From Leishmania mexicana MHOM/GT/2001/U1103 (Eukaryota; Euglenozoa; Kinetoplastea; Trypanosomatida; Trypanosomatidae): a stretch of 64,000 nucleotides of DNA. The translations under genes and the position numbers were made by a program. Below the pieces are notes generated by a model. It was not told the DNA's origin. It was given only the letters and a program-made list of their open reading frames with translations, and searched no databases. Below, in pieces: positions 1 through 11,300 of the stretch. The stretch spans positions 434,001 to 498,000 of the forward strand of contig NC_018326.1 of the NCBI RefSeq assembly GCF_000234665.1, in the 5' to 3' direction. Within the stretch, counting starts at the first letter, position 1; each line of letters opens with the position of its first letter.

Positions 1-1
1 A

Positions 2-3000
2 ACCTTGACGAACTTCCACGCCGTCGGGAGCGCATCACTGCCACCGCCGTCCCCATCGACGCTCAGCACGGTTCTGAATAAGTCGCCCGCCAACACTCCC
101 ACGGACAGTCTCAGAAGCAGAGCTGGCAAGACAAAGGAGGAGGGGAAGCGCAAGTGGGGTGGTGTCGGTGTTGACCGGAAGAAAGCGCAGCACCAGGAGG
201 AGCGGCGGCAACAGGGCCCCGTGGCTGTGCCCATTTTAGACCCCAACCTCGCAGCCGCTGGCGACTGGGAGTTGACCTCCTCGCCCAATCCGGCGTGGTG
301 GACGCCGCAGTTGGAAGGTCAATGCTTGGTGTTCGGCCTCCACCTGCCGCTCGAGCTGCTCCCTGCGTCGAGGTCGGCGCCGCAGGCAAGCGCCTTCGCG
401 AACGCGGAAGCGCGTGGTGTAGGTGGCAACAGTGGCACAGGCAACTGGCCTGGAAGCAGCAGCGGCGCCACGACGCGCCAGCCGACCGTGAACCTTCAGC
501 TCAAGCAGTACCAGCTTACCCAAGCCTCTCTTGTCGCCTCTGAGGCTGCGCCGTCGCCGGCCTTGCACCACCACACAGCGCTCTTCAACAGCACAGAACT
601 GGGGACACAAGTAGCCGTCGCAAAGCAACTCTCGGTGGCACCAGTGCGTGTATACACCCGTGCCACACTACCGCATGCGCGGATCAACACATCCGTCGTG
701 CCGTCGCCGCGTCAGTGCTACTCGTCCCCGGCCGCCTCTTCGCCGGGCCGCTGCGCATGGCCCGGTGCGTTGCCGCTTGCTCGCACGCCATCGCAGCACC
801 TGGACTTTGATTCGATTAAGTACGCCTATATACAGTACTACCAGGGCCTTCTGAAGACGGCCGTGGCGGAGCAATCCGCCATCGCCCACCGCGCGCGTAA
901 AAACCGCAGATCGTCCAAGAGTGCGCGGCACATAGCGGCGATGCTGATGCACTACCTCCAGTACGCACACATAGACGACGACGGCGAGGATGATGTCAAG
1001 GACGGGGATGCGGAGGGCAGAGCTGGGGGCGGCGGTGGCAACGGCTCAGGGGTCGACACCAGCCGGGCTGCATCCAGCAAGCGAAGACCCGCGGCGACAC
1101 TGAGAGCCGCAGCTGGACATGGCAGCGCAAGCGTCTTCCCATCACGCAGCAAGCACGGACGCCGCGCTAGAAGTGGAAAGAGCAGTGGCGGGGTCGGCGT
1201 GAGCACGGCAGACTGTCCTCAGTGCAACTGTGGGCCGTGGATACCGGTGCTGGGCGGCAGCGCTAGCCATCATAGCGACGCGTACGATGCAGTCGGACGG
1301 GACGGAGACTTGGTGTCGTCGGCGCTGTCAAGCCGCAGCCTTTACCGTACCGCGGCACCCCTGCCGCCTTCGCAGCTATTACTGGTCCAGCAGAGCTCGC
1401 TCAAGAGTCACTCATCACCGTCACTCATGCAGCCGTCGCAGACAGCCGTGGTTCCGCCACCGCTGTCTCCCGCACGCGAGTTACGACGCGGCATCAACAA
1501 GCGTCGCCGACGCGCAGAGGCGCCGAGTATCGCGGACAGCGCCGTCGAGGCGCTCGAGGGCCTCGTGGAGCGAGTGCGGCTCGCGCAGACGCTGCGGCCG
1601 CGCTACCAGTCGCTATTTTGCACCGTCCGCTTCGCAGCTGAGCGATTTATCGTGCGTCGTGGTGCGAACGAGCCGCCAACGTGGACACCGCTGAAGGCGA
1701 TCGCCGCGGCTGGTGTGGCCGGCGGTGGCCCATCATCGTCGGCGACAGACGGCCGTGGTGCGGCGAAACCAAAAATGCGGCGCTCATCCTCCTCTTCCTC
1801 TATCTCTCCTCAGCGCCTGCATCTGCATCGGCGGTATGACAGCACGGACAGCGACAGCAGGAGCAGCAGCAGCTCCCATAGCCACCGAAGCGACTCGCCG
1901 CCGCCAGCGCTGCCTCTCCTCAAGTCCATTATCCCTGCGCCTGCCAATGTGTCTGCCGAACTCGCGATACCATCGTCGAATGCCGGCAGCAGCGGCAGCA
2001 CCAGCGCCGCGAACGCCGCAATACAGTTCCTGCGTGCGAGTCGGCTACGAGAAAACAACATCCGCGCTGCCATTGCGGCAGGCGCCGGCAACAGCGCCGT
2101 CGGCCCCTTCGCTCTCTCTTCGACATTGGACCCCAGCCTAGCCACGAGCCTAAGCAGTAGCAGCTTCTACTCGACAGTGGCTGCGCCCGCCGAAACCCGA
2201 GCACCGCGCGAAGTCGGGTCGCCGCACCGGTACGCCGTCGAGGTCAATTTCTCGATGAGTGCTGAAGGGGCGCCGCCGCTATCGAGGGACGTCACCGCCA
2301 CAGGCGCCGAGCCCATGTCTCTTCTGGTGGACAAGGGAGACGCCAGTGGCAAAGAGGTGCAGCCGATCGGCGCTGCCGTCGCTGCCGCAGGAGCTGAGCA
2401 CGCGCAGATGGATGAGGCGATGCCGCAGCAAAAGCCGTCTCAAGCCAAAGACACCGCCTCGCGACTACTCGAACAACGACGACATCCACAACCTGTGTCA
2501 AGCAGCCGTGAGGAGGCTCCGCAGCGCGCTGCCGCGAGCGCGACTTCACCGTCATTGCAGCCGCGCTCAACGGACTTGCGTATTGTCTACGTGATTGGAG
2601 CTGATCGCGCGACGCTGCTGCGAAGCCTTACGTTGGACGCAACGCGCAGCTTCGCCGCAGGCACGCGGAACTTTCTCTGCTTCTTCACTCGAAAGGACGA
2701 GCGGCGTGCGCAGCGGCGGTACATGGAACAGCTCGACCGGCAGAACCGGGCTGCCTTGCAGCTCTTGGCGCACCACGAGACGCCCGCGGACGCCTCTAGG
2801 CCACGTGAGCAGCGTGACAGAATGAACACCGCTATAGGCCACGTGCACACGAGCAGTGCAGTGCCCCTGCACAACCGTGCGGAGGAGACGCTGTTAAGCG
2901 CCGGTGCCACAGCCGCGTTGCGCAGCGTCCCGGGACCGCCGTGGCACGTGCGCGCGGCATCGTGGCATGATGTGAACCTCTCTATGGCTGGTTCGCTTAT

Positions 3001-6000
3001 GTCCGGGCCGGGCTCCGTAGACGGTGGCTTTGGTGACGCCGGCACCGTCAACCAGCAGCCGCGCGATACGAGGCTGAGTAAGACAGCCTTCTTCAAGGTC
3101 GCCGGTGCTGACCTCCTGACTCTGGCGGTAACCCCAGTAGATAGCGCTGCCGCCACCGTCACAGCACCGTCGGCGCATCAGTGCGACGACTCTTTCTTAT
3201 CCATGATGCAAAGCCTCGAGACCAGCTTTCGCTCAGCGGGGGAACCCTCACACGCAGCGCCGCCAGGCACCGCAGAAGTCGCAACGGCGAGCGCGGCGCC
3301 TGATAGCAGGAGCAGTTGCGCATCGGTTTTCGCCACCATCCAATCGCTCTCGACGGCTCAGCTGACGCCGACGACCCCCGCCCCACCGGCGCCTCTGGCC
3401 GCATGCGGCGAAGAAGTCGCTCGTGGAGCGACAGCGGCGGCGAGAAGCTGTGCCACGCCTCCAAACACCGCTACTGCAGACGCGGCAGCAGAAGACCATA
3501 CGCACGTGGATGTGGCGCCGCCCACGGTCAGTGCCGCCACCTCTCCGGCCCCCGCGGCATCGACCGCCTCTAACGAAGGCAGCAAGGCGAGCGAAAAACG
3601 CGCACCAGCGGCAACGGCAAAAATAGACACTGAAGCCGCCGCCACCGACTCGGTGTCAGCTCACGACGTCCGACAGTACCTCGCGACCGCTGGCGTGACG
3701 CTGCCGCAGCAGGTGTACCTCCTGCGAGACGCGGACGCGTTGACGCCGCTGCAGCAGCTGCAGCGTACCCTCGCCAGATCCTCGCATCACGCCTCTGTGC
3801 TAACCGCGCGAAGAGACTCCTCTGCGCGCACTACTGGTACCGACACGCCAACGGCGGCGGTGCCATCTACGGTAGGTGGCACTGCGGCCCACCACCGCGC
3901 ACTGCTGTCTACCTCTGTCGCTGCAGTGCTCAGTCGGGGTGCCACTCGTGTGCTGGAGGGTCAAGTCGACGTGGCGGGTCTGTCGCTTGATGTACTGAGT
4001 CGTCAAATATCACCTTTTGTGCCAATGGAGCCCCCACCGCTGAGCGACAGTGATGGCGACGACGGTGCCGAGAGCTCGATGAGCGGCCGTGGCAGCGATG
4101 GGTCGTCCGGTCCTGGTGAAACATCCGAATCGGACCCGCGCAGCAGTGAAGCGTCGCACGATGACGGCGGCAAGGTCGTCGTCCGAGAGAATGCGGTGGG
4201 CGCGAGGCGCAGCTCGCCACTCCACCGACGGGGGAAGCGGCCGCAGAAGTCGAAGACCGCCGCCGCTGCCAACCGTCACGGCGGACACTCCTCAAAGAAT
4301 TGCAGGCTTGCGCAGCGCTCTGGCAAGGCCTCGCCCCCACAGCAGGCGCATTCACGGCGGCGGCATCAGCAGCACTCCCGGTCGTCAAGGGGCCACGGGC
4401 GGTCGAGCGCCCGGTCTTCCCTGAAGCACCGGCGACGCCAGTATGAGCGGCGTCGCAAGCGCCACCTCGCTCGTTGGAACAGACACATCCAGCATCAGCG
4501 CGCGGCGGCCAACAAGGCTGGCTACATTCCCGTCGCCGCTGGCGTGCTGTTCTTCACGGCACCGCCGACATTGCCCGCGGCGCTAGTCCGGCAGCAGCGA
4601 CAGCTGTTGCTTGACGAGCTAGAGAGTGGCGAGCGAGGGCGGCGGTTGGTGCCGGACTGGGCATTGAACGGGTCTGAGGCCGCCGCACCAGTAACTGTTG
4701 CTGACGGGGACGCTCGACAGGACGGGCAGCTCGCGTCGTCGCCATCCCCTCACGACGGGCGATCACCGTCGCGCAGAATCTGCGTGACACTCATCTACAC
4801 CGCCACCGCCGAGCAGGTGGCGCAAGCACTGGTGCGAGCCGCAGAAGTCGCTGCAGAAGCGCTAAAAAAACAGCGCCCCGCGTGTGATGCGGTCGATGGG
4901 CGGGGCCACCGAAACGTAGAGGCCGTCAACCGCCTCGGAAGGCGGAGGTCGGCGGTGGCAGCATGGAGTAGGAAGCACATGCGCAGCGGCCGCGACACCC
5001 ACGAGTTCCTGAGCAGCAACCCTGACAAGGGGCTGCGCTTGTCAAGGCCGTCACAGCAGAGACACGAAGCGGCGTTCATGGACGACAACTGGCATGGTCG
5101 TCGAAGTGTGTCGTTGGCGAGAACGCAGGCGCCCAGCAAGAACAGCCTGTGCTATTCCTTTACCTCCGAGAAGTTGATGCCGCAGCTGTCGCAGGCGGCC
5201 TTCTCGACTGTGGCCTCCGAAGCCTTCGTCGGCAGTGAGAACCTCCTCAACAACAGCCCCGTAGTCGTGCCGCCTGCAAACCGTTGGTGCATCCTGTCAC
5301 CGAACGTCTGCTCCGAGACGGCAACCTTCTCTGCAAAGAGCATGGAGGATACGGACTTTAGTGGTCGTCACGGGAGCAAGGATGATGGTAGCACGGCAGC
5401 ACTCGCTGCTGCTGCTGCCTCGCCACTCATGAGTATACATGACAGGCCGCCACCTTTGCTCTTGCTCACCGAATCCTCGGACAGCGTCTTCGACTACGGC
5501 GAAGGCCGTAGCAGCAGCGGGGGGAGCGCGACAGCGGTGGGGGGCCGATGGGACAGCTTTGGTCGCGACGCCGCCAGTGATGGCTCTGGTACTGGTACCA
5601 GTTATGACGGTTTCAGGTGCACCGGTACGTCGGTGTATGTTGAAGAGCTCGAATGGAGCACCAGCAGCGCCCGCGGCAGTCCAGCGCACTTTGCTGACAG
5701 CGGAGGCGTTGACGACGACGTTGAGCGGGCAAGATCAGCGTCCGCCTCTGCCGGTGGCGTGCACGCCGCTAAACCACCATCGAAAAACGTGCGTTTCAAG
5801 GGCACCGAGGCTGAGCGAGGCGAGGAGGACAAGGTCGGTGTGGCACACGAGCTGATGAACGTGCTGCGCGATTCGACGTGCTTCCCTGATGGCGTCCCGG
5901 TCGGCGTCTCCCTCGCCTACGCGCGCATCGGCAACGACCTCTACGCCATCACGGAGGTTGTGGACCGCACCTTCCTGCAGTACCGCGAGGAGCGCGTCAT

Positions 6001-6499
6001 ACAGTCTCGCAAGGAAGGCGGCGGCTGCAGCACAGGCGATGGCGACGATGATTCGCTCACATCGCTCTCCGACAGCGCCGAGGATGCTCAGACAGATGGC
6101 TCGTACTCGTACTCATCCATGAGCAACTCGTCGTTCACGTTGGGCACCTCCTTCAAGACGCTAGACGCCGCCCTGGAAGCCACTCAGGAGCAGCATACAG
6201 CTGCAGTGCAGCAACAATACCGTCGGCTGCATCGCCGCCGTGCTGTCTCGACAAGCAACTTTGGCGGCCTGTCCTACTCCCTCGCCGGCTCTGCGCCGCT
6301 GCGGCCAGGCATGCGGCGGCAAGAGGTGCACATGTGCTGGCGGTGCCTCAGTGCCGAGGCGGCCGTCATCTTCGTTCCCTGCGGCCACTACGCGGTCTGT
6401 GAAGCGTGTGCAGAGGTGCTGGCGGACTGCTGCCTGTGTCGCACACCGATCCTGTCGAGTGTGGTGCTGCTGGTGCACAACAGCTCCCAACAAGCGTAA
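2..6499 (+). CDS. Very large low-complexity protein with C-terminal RING finger (5' partial)
   Basis: The reading frame is open to the left edge, so the true start lies upstream; at least 2165 residues are present. Nearly all of it is low complexity: Ser, Ala, Arg/Lys-rich and acidic runs with no recognisable fold. A more ordered stretch (about 5836-6010) precedes the only clear domain, a C3HC4 RING at about 6335-6440. Its spacing is C-x2-C-x11-C-x-H-x3-C-x2-C-x6-C-x2-C, the compact type that ends many E3 ubiquitin ligases. All eight zinc ligands are present, including the CGH core. By family this suggests ubiquitin transfer to a bound E2; substrate and location cannot be read from the sequence. 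Only 60 residues follow the first zinc ligand, so the RING is essentially C-terminal. Certain as a gene and as a RING protein; E3 activity is inferred. Confidence 0.9.
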   Translation, partial: TLTNFHAVGSASLPPPSPSTLSTVLNKSPANTPTDSLRSRAGKTKEEGKRKWGGVGVDRKKAQHQEERRQQGPVAVPILDPNLAAAGDWELTSSPNPAWWTPQLEGQCLVFGLHLPLELLPASRSAPQASAFANAEARGVGGNSGTGNWPGSSSGATTRQPTVNLQLKQYQLTQASLVASEAAPSPALHHHTALFNSTELGTQVAVAKQLSVAPVRVYTRATLPHARINTSVVPSPRQCYSSPAASSPGRCAWPGALPLARTPSQHLDFDSIKYAYIQYYQGLLKTAVAEQSAIAHRARKNRRSSKSARHIAAMLMHYLQYAHIDDDGEDDVKDGDAEGRAGGGGGNGSGVDTSRAASSKRRPAATLRAAAGHGSASVFPSRSKHGRRARSGKSSGGVGVSTADCPQCNCGPWIPVLGGSASHHSDAYDAVGRDGDLVSSALSSRSLYRTAAPLPPSQLLLVQQSSLKSHSSPSLMQPSQTAVVPPPLSPARELRRGINKRRRRAEAPSIADSAVEALEGLVERVRLAQTLRPRYQSLFCTVRFAAERFIVRRGANEPPTWTPLKAIAAAGVAGGGPSSSATDGRGAAKPKMRRSSSSSSISPQRLHLHRRYDSTDSDSRSSSSSHSHRSDSPPPALPLLKSIIPAPANVSAELAIPSSNAGSSGSTSAANAAIQFLRASRLRENNIRAAIAAGAGNSAVGPFALSSTLDPSLATSLSSSSFYSTVAAPAETRAPREVGSPHRYAVEVNFSMSAEGAPPLSRDVTATGAEPMSLLVDKGDASGKEVQPIGAAVAAAGAEHAQMDEAMPQQKPSQAKDTASRLLEQRRHPQPVSSSREEAPQRAAASATSPSLQPRSTDLRIVYVIGADRATLLRSLTLDATRSFAAGTRNFLCFFTRKDERRAQRRYMEQLDRQNRAALQLLAHHETPADASRPREQRDRMNTAIGHVHTSSAVPLHNRAEETLLSAGATAALRSVPGPPWHVRAASWHDVNLSMAGSLMSGPGSVDGGFGDAGTVNQQPRDTRLSKTAFFKVAGADLLTLAVTPVDSAAATVTAPSAHQCDDSFLSMMQSLETSFRSAGEPSHAAPPGTAEVATASAAPDSRSSCASVFATIQSLSTAQLTPTTPAPPAPLAACGEEVARGATAAARSCATPPNTATADAAAEDHTHVDVAPPTVSAATSPAPAASTASNEGSKASEKRAPAATAKIDTEAAATDSVSAHDVRQYLATAGVTLPQQVYLLRDADALTPLQQLQRTLARSSHHASVLTARRDSSARTTGTDTPTAAVPSTVGGTAAHHRALLSTSVAAVLSRGATRVLEGQVDVAGLSLDVLSRQISPFVPMEPPPLSDSDGDDGAESSMSGRGSDGSSGPGETSESDPRSSEASHDDGGKVVVRENAVGARRSSPLHRRGKRPQKSKTAAAANRHGGHSSKNCRLAQRSGKASPPQQAHSRRRHQQHSRSSRGHGRSSARSSLKHRRRQYERRRKRHLARWNRHIQHQRAAANKAGYIPVAAGVLFFTAPPTLPAALVRQQRQLLLDELESGERGRRLVPDWALNGSEAAAPVTVADGDARQDGQLASSPSPHDGRSPSRRICVTLIYTATAEQVAQALVRAAEVAAEALKKQRPACDAVDGRGHRNVEAVNRLGRRRSAVAAWSRKHMRSGRDTHEFLSSNPDKGLRLSRPSQQRHEAAFMDDNWHGRRSVSLARTQAPSKNSLCYSFTSEKLMPQLSQAAFSTVASEAFVGSENLLNNSPVVVPPANRWCILSPNVCSETATFSAKSMEDTDFSGRHGSKDDGSTAALAAAAASPLMSIHDRPPPLLLLTESSDSVFDYGEGRSSSGGSATAVGGRWDSFGRDAASDGSGTGTSYDGFRCTGTSVYVEELEWSTSSARGSPAHFADSGGVDDDVERARSASASAGGVHAAKPPSKNVRFKGTEAERGEEDKVGVAHELMNVLRDSTCFPDGVPVGVSLAYARIGNDLYAITEVVDRTFLQYREERVIQSRKEGGGCSTGDGDDDSLTSLSDSAEDAQTDGSYSYSSMSNSSFTLGTSFKTLDAALEATQEQHTAAVQQQYRRLHRRRAVSTSNFGGLSYSLAGSAPLRPGMRRQEVHMCWRCLSAEAAVIFVPCGHYAVCEACAEVLADCCLCRTPILSSVVLLVHNSSQQA

Positions 6500-7811
6500 C
6501 AGCGGCCGTCCAAGCAGAGGCCAGAGCACACCACTACCGGCACGAACGCGAGTCGCACACAGATGTGTCGAGCGTTGCCCTGACACAAAGAAAGGTGAAG
6601 GGGAGAGCAGAGGTTTGAAGCCGCGATATCACAGCGCGTGCGTGTGCAGTGTGCGTCTGTGGCAGAGCTCAGGTGTCCAAATCTTGCTTGGTCACCCGCA
6701 AGCACCTTCTCCGTCTTCAGGTCGTTTGAAAAGACGAGGGGCCGAGGCTTCTATCAACGCCTCCGCGGCTCGTCGTCATGCATGCGCTGTGTGGGCCGCT
6801 CTTCCCTGCTCTCGCTTCCGGCCTCCTCCGCGGGGCCTCTGTGGGTGTGCGTGTGTGTGTGTGTGTGCTTATCTTTCGTCGCATGCATTGATGTACGCTC
6901 CCCACCCTCTCCTCTCCCGAAAGAAAAATGCGCGCTGTCGGCTCTCTCGCTCGCTCTCCATGCACGTGTGTGTGTGTGTGTGTGTGTCCGTCGGTGCCCG
7001 AGTGCGAGGCGTTCTCGCGCACATCAACACGTGGCCTCCATCACCTCCTATCCCTTGTCTTGCACATTTCCCTGTCCTCCGCCCACCTTTCACGCGTTGC
7101 CTCGGCTGTTCGCTCGCGTTTTCGCCTGGCCATCGACGACCGCGCGCACACTACGCACGCGCCATAACTGCCGCAGTCGCTACGCTCGTGCACTGGTGGG
7201 ACTGCCTCCCACACACACACACACTTCAAGCCGCACCCTGACGCGGGCTCGCCACACCGGCACACGTACCCAAGCGTACTCCTGTATCTCTATCCACTGA
7301 TTGACCGTTGCACCGTTCGACGTTGAGCACACCGCTCGCACCGGACCAACAACGACGAAAGACAAGCGAAACAGGGAACGAAGACCGCGACTGCTGCGAG
7401 CAAGTCCGACCACGTATCTCGGATCAGGACACACCACGGCACGTCCACTACTTCTCAAGGCGCCTGCACACGTTTGCGTGCGCACGCCTCACCATCTACT
7501 CGGCCTACCCCCTCCCCTCCCCTCCGGCGCAGTGGTGTCTCGTGCGTTGCTCTTAGCAACGTGTTTCCGTTCCTTCCCCCCCCCTCCCCTCTCCCTGTCG
7601 TTGGCAGCGCTTCTTCTGCCGCCCACCCTCACTCTATCAGACGCTCGCGCACCACACAAGCTACCGTAGGTGGACTCTACAGTGTGCGAGGGGAGCAGTC
7701 AACGCCTTCGCGTGTGTGTGGGTGTGTGGGCGTTTACCTCTCACTCCAGCGCATTTTCTTCGTATTGGCGCGCGTGTTGGTGCCCACCATTTTTTTTGTG
7801 TGATTTTCCTT

Positions 7812-7850
<39 letters not shown>

Positions 7851-8317
7851 CGATCTTGGTGTGGGCCTCATCTCCGTCGTGTCGGCGTTAGCCTCCTCCC
7901 CAGAGTTCATCGCCACACGCGCCCTCGGCGCCACGGGGCGTGTGCTGGCGCGAGTTCGACTTGTTTTATAGCATTGTGTAGCTGCTTTCTGGCACGCTTT
8001 GTGATGGGTGTTATCTGTGCTCTTGTCGGTGTCTGGCGCTGTTGATTGATCCACATCATCCCCCTCCCACCACCACCACCACCACCACCACCCCCTTATT
8101 CTTAGGAGTAGGGAAGGCGCACACACACACACACACACTACGCACACCGCGTAGGATACGTAGCGTGCAGGGCAGGGGAGTAATATAGAGAACGAGGTCA
8201 AGCACACACGCACACCCTTGAGTCGACCCGGCACCGACGGCGACGTGGAGCTTTTCTTCTCGTTGTGGCCGTGAACGTGTCCCCCTGCCTCGCCCTCGGA
8301 GTTGCCCATTGCCCACG
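6500..8317 (+). other. Intergenic region, 3' UTR of RING gene and 5' region of dynein gene
   Basis: About 1.8 kb without a credible gene. It holds TG runs near 6846-6867 and 6966-6987, pyrimidine-rich patches (for example 7576-7600), a TGCC tetranucleotide array, a CAC run at about 8068-8091 and a CA run at about 8119-8138. The last AG before the dynein start is at 8300-8301, after the pyrimidine-rich stretch about 8250-8298, and is a possible spliced-leader acceptor. Open frames here translate into TG/CA-repeat peptides and were not accepted. Confidence 0.7.
7815..7847. repeat. TGCC tetranucleotide microsatellite
   Basis: Eight uninterrupted TGCC units in the region upstream of the dynein heavy chain gene. 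Length is likely to vary between strains. Confidence 0.95.
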
Positions 8318-11300
8318 ATGTTCCCCTTTGATGACGATGTCGTGCAGTTCATTGTGTTGCTCACACAGCATGGCACCGTAGAGAGGGTCCGCGCAGCCAT
8401 TGCGCAAAGTGCCGATGCCATGAGCTTTGCCTCGCCTCCTGTGTCGCCGGAGGGTGTGATTCACCCGGCCGCCGTGCAGCGACGGAGCATCGGAGCGGAC
8501 GACCGCGGTGACGATGGCGAAACGGGCGTCGTTTCGAAAAGGGCTCTCCTCGGTGTGCACGTTCCGCTCATCGCGGTCTGCGAGATCGCAGACAACCGTG
8601 CGGCCGCTGACGGGTCGCAGATCATCGCAACAGCGGACCCGACGACCTTCTTCCGAAGTGTCTCCTGCATGGAGGACGCCACGACGGAGGAAGCGGTGAG
8701 CCTCGGTGCGACTGCGCGCGATGGCACCGGTGCCCGCCGCAGCACAGGAAGTGGTGCGGGTGACGACAGCGTCCCGGGCGCACGACATAAAGCGAAGGCC
8801 CTGAGTTGCATCCTTCTCGAGCGACGCGACCTTTACGGCGCCGGAGGCGCCACAGCTGGCGGTGGTGGTGCTCGCACGCTCTCTGTGCGGGACCTATACA
8901 TCCAGTCCGTGGACCTCCAGCGCCCCCTTGATGCCCTGCAGTCCATCTTGCGCAATATCTACGACCCCATGCTACGCTCTCACAAGACTCAGTCCGCGTT
9001 GCGCACGCACGTGCAGGATCTGCTCTCCAGCATCCGGTCGATGCACAACGTGCTGCCGGAAATCGACGTCACCCGCTACGTGCACGAGGACCTCCTGCAG
9101 TTGTGCGACGCGAACCCTCTGCTTGATGTGCCGCAGCTTATCGACCGGCTTGGCGAGGTGGCCACGGACCCCAGCTTCATCCGCCGTGTGCTGCAGGTGC
9201 GCAACCGGTGCAAAGAGGCCCTCTCGATGGAGCCGCTTCTGTCCGGGAAGCTGGAAGAGGAGGAGCTGGCGAAGGAACTGCAGAGCACCAACAGCAAAGC
9301 CATTGGTGCCCCAGCGGTGGGCTCGACGGGCCTGCCAAGTGGTTTGTCGAGTGTTCAGCCGCAACCCAACGTCTCCGCGACGCCTTTGCCAGGCGCAGCT
9401 GCCGGCATCGGGTATGACGGCGACGACGGCGACGACAGCGTGCGGGTTGTGCAGGAGCGCATCCTGTACTGGCGATGCGTGCACGCGTGGATGGAGGACG
9501 TCCTGAAGCAACTGCGTGGGCGTGAGTGGCGGCTTGTGCACCGACTCCTTGCCCAGCGGGTAGAAACGGACTACGTCGGCGAGTACGTTGGCTACTTGAA
9601 GCTGGCGCAGGAGTACATCGCCTTCCTCAGCACGATCCCGGAGAAGCGGCTTGCCAATGTGCAGGACATGAAAGAGCTTAACGACGTGGCGGACGAGATC
9701 ATCGTAGCGGCGACGCAGCCGACACGATTTGCGGCGCGACTGCAGCTGAGCCTACTCACGTCGCTCGTGTGGCAGATCTCGTCGCGATGGGTCAGCGTGA
9801 TGGAGACGCAGCAGGTGCTTCGCCTCGACGAAGACCCCGACGCCGCCACAGTCGCAGCGGCCGGTGACGCGAATGGGACTCAGCACAGCGCAGACGTAGC
9901 TGCAGCAGTCCATGCTGACCCGTTCGTGCCCCTCCAGACACTGCGCATCGCCATACACTCGCTGCGCACGCTGCAGTCCCGCTATGTGGAGCACAGCACT
10001 CAGCTACGGCACCAGATCCGCGCGGTGCGCAACCCTCGCGAGCACGTAGAGCACCCGCGTGTGGAAGCGCTGCTCGCGCGCTGCGTCGCCGTACGGGACC
10101 TGATCGAAGAGCACCTCCTCCTCATGCGGCAGCTCGGCGTCGTCTTCTCTACCAAGATGCGCCTGCAGTTTGCCAAGGCCAAGCGTGACACAATGACGCC
10201 AATGGGAGCGGCAGCTGCGCAGCAGCAGCAGCCAGGTGAGGAGTACGCGCTGGTGATGCAGGACGCCTTCAACGAGTGTGTGAGTGCCGTGTGCGGGTGG
10301 GCTGACGATGCAGAAGACCTGCAGCGGTCAAGCAAGGGCAGCGCCGGCGAATCCGCGGCGTCCTCGGGCAGCCCACATCGCGGGTACAAGCGCTGGAACA
10401 ATTACCTGTGGCGAACCAGCCCCGCAGCCGTCCAGCGCTTCAGTGCAGCCGTGCAAGAGTACCAACACAAGCGCAGCCAGTGCGATGAGCAGATCGCCCT
10501 GGTGGTGAGCCAGCTGCTGAGTAACCAGCAACACGCACATAACGACGGTCGCAGCGGCATGGGTGGCGCGGGGGCGGGGGGGATGGCCTGTGCAGGCGCG
10601 GCTATGAGGGGGCCGCAGGCGAGCGCAAACCACGCTGACAATCACGGTCTGCGCCTCTTCCGCACCTTTCAAAGCTTTAAGATGCTGCCTCTCGAGCGGG
10701 TGCAGCGGGTCGTGCACAGCTACCAGGACGCCGTTGCGGAAAAGCTCAGCGCCTATGTGAGCTACATCCAAGACTGCTACGTCAACGTACCCCTGACGAA
10801 GCAAGAGGTCAGCTACAACATGGCGCGCTTCTCGGTGTCGGCGTTGGTGGCGCAGATCATGTGGGAGCAGCGACTGGCGGAGGCGCTCACGAAGTCTATG
10901 ATGCGCTTTGACTACGTTAGCGAACATGGATGGCATCAGCTCTTGCACCTACGGAACGTCGAGCACTACTGGCGCCTGAACGCCAGCCTTGCCGAGTTCA
11001 TCGGCGTCCCACTCAACCTGCTTGCTTGTGATGAGCTGCAGCTTGACTCCGAGGTGCACGGCTGCGCAGTGGCGCTGGCGTGCTTGAGTCTGCACTACAC
11101 GGAGGAAGCAGGTGAGTGGGAGCAGGATGAACACCTCCGTGTCGCGCAGGACCTCGTGGCCACCCGAGATCCAGGCGCCCTTGCCGTTGCGCGGGATCGC
11201 ATGCTGATCGGTGGTGCGCCGCGACTGTATAAGGCCACCGCACGCGTCCGTGACATCCGCAGCTCGCGGGATATTATCCAGCAGCGGATCGAGAGCCACA

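Noticed and set aside
7815..7847. Regular TGCC array considered as a CRISPR-like or transposon end repeat
   Set aside because: Simple uninterrupted microsatellite without spacers or inverted ends.
8309..8317. TTG start three codons before the dynein ATG
   Set aside because: An ATG follows immediately and trypanosomatid genes initiate at ATG; the same applies to the non-ATG openings at 43587, 47229 and 50892.
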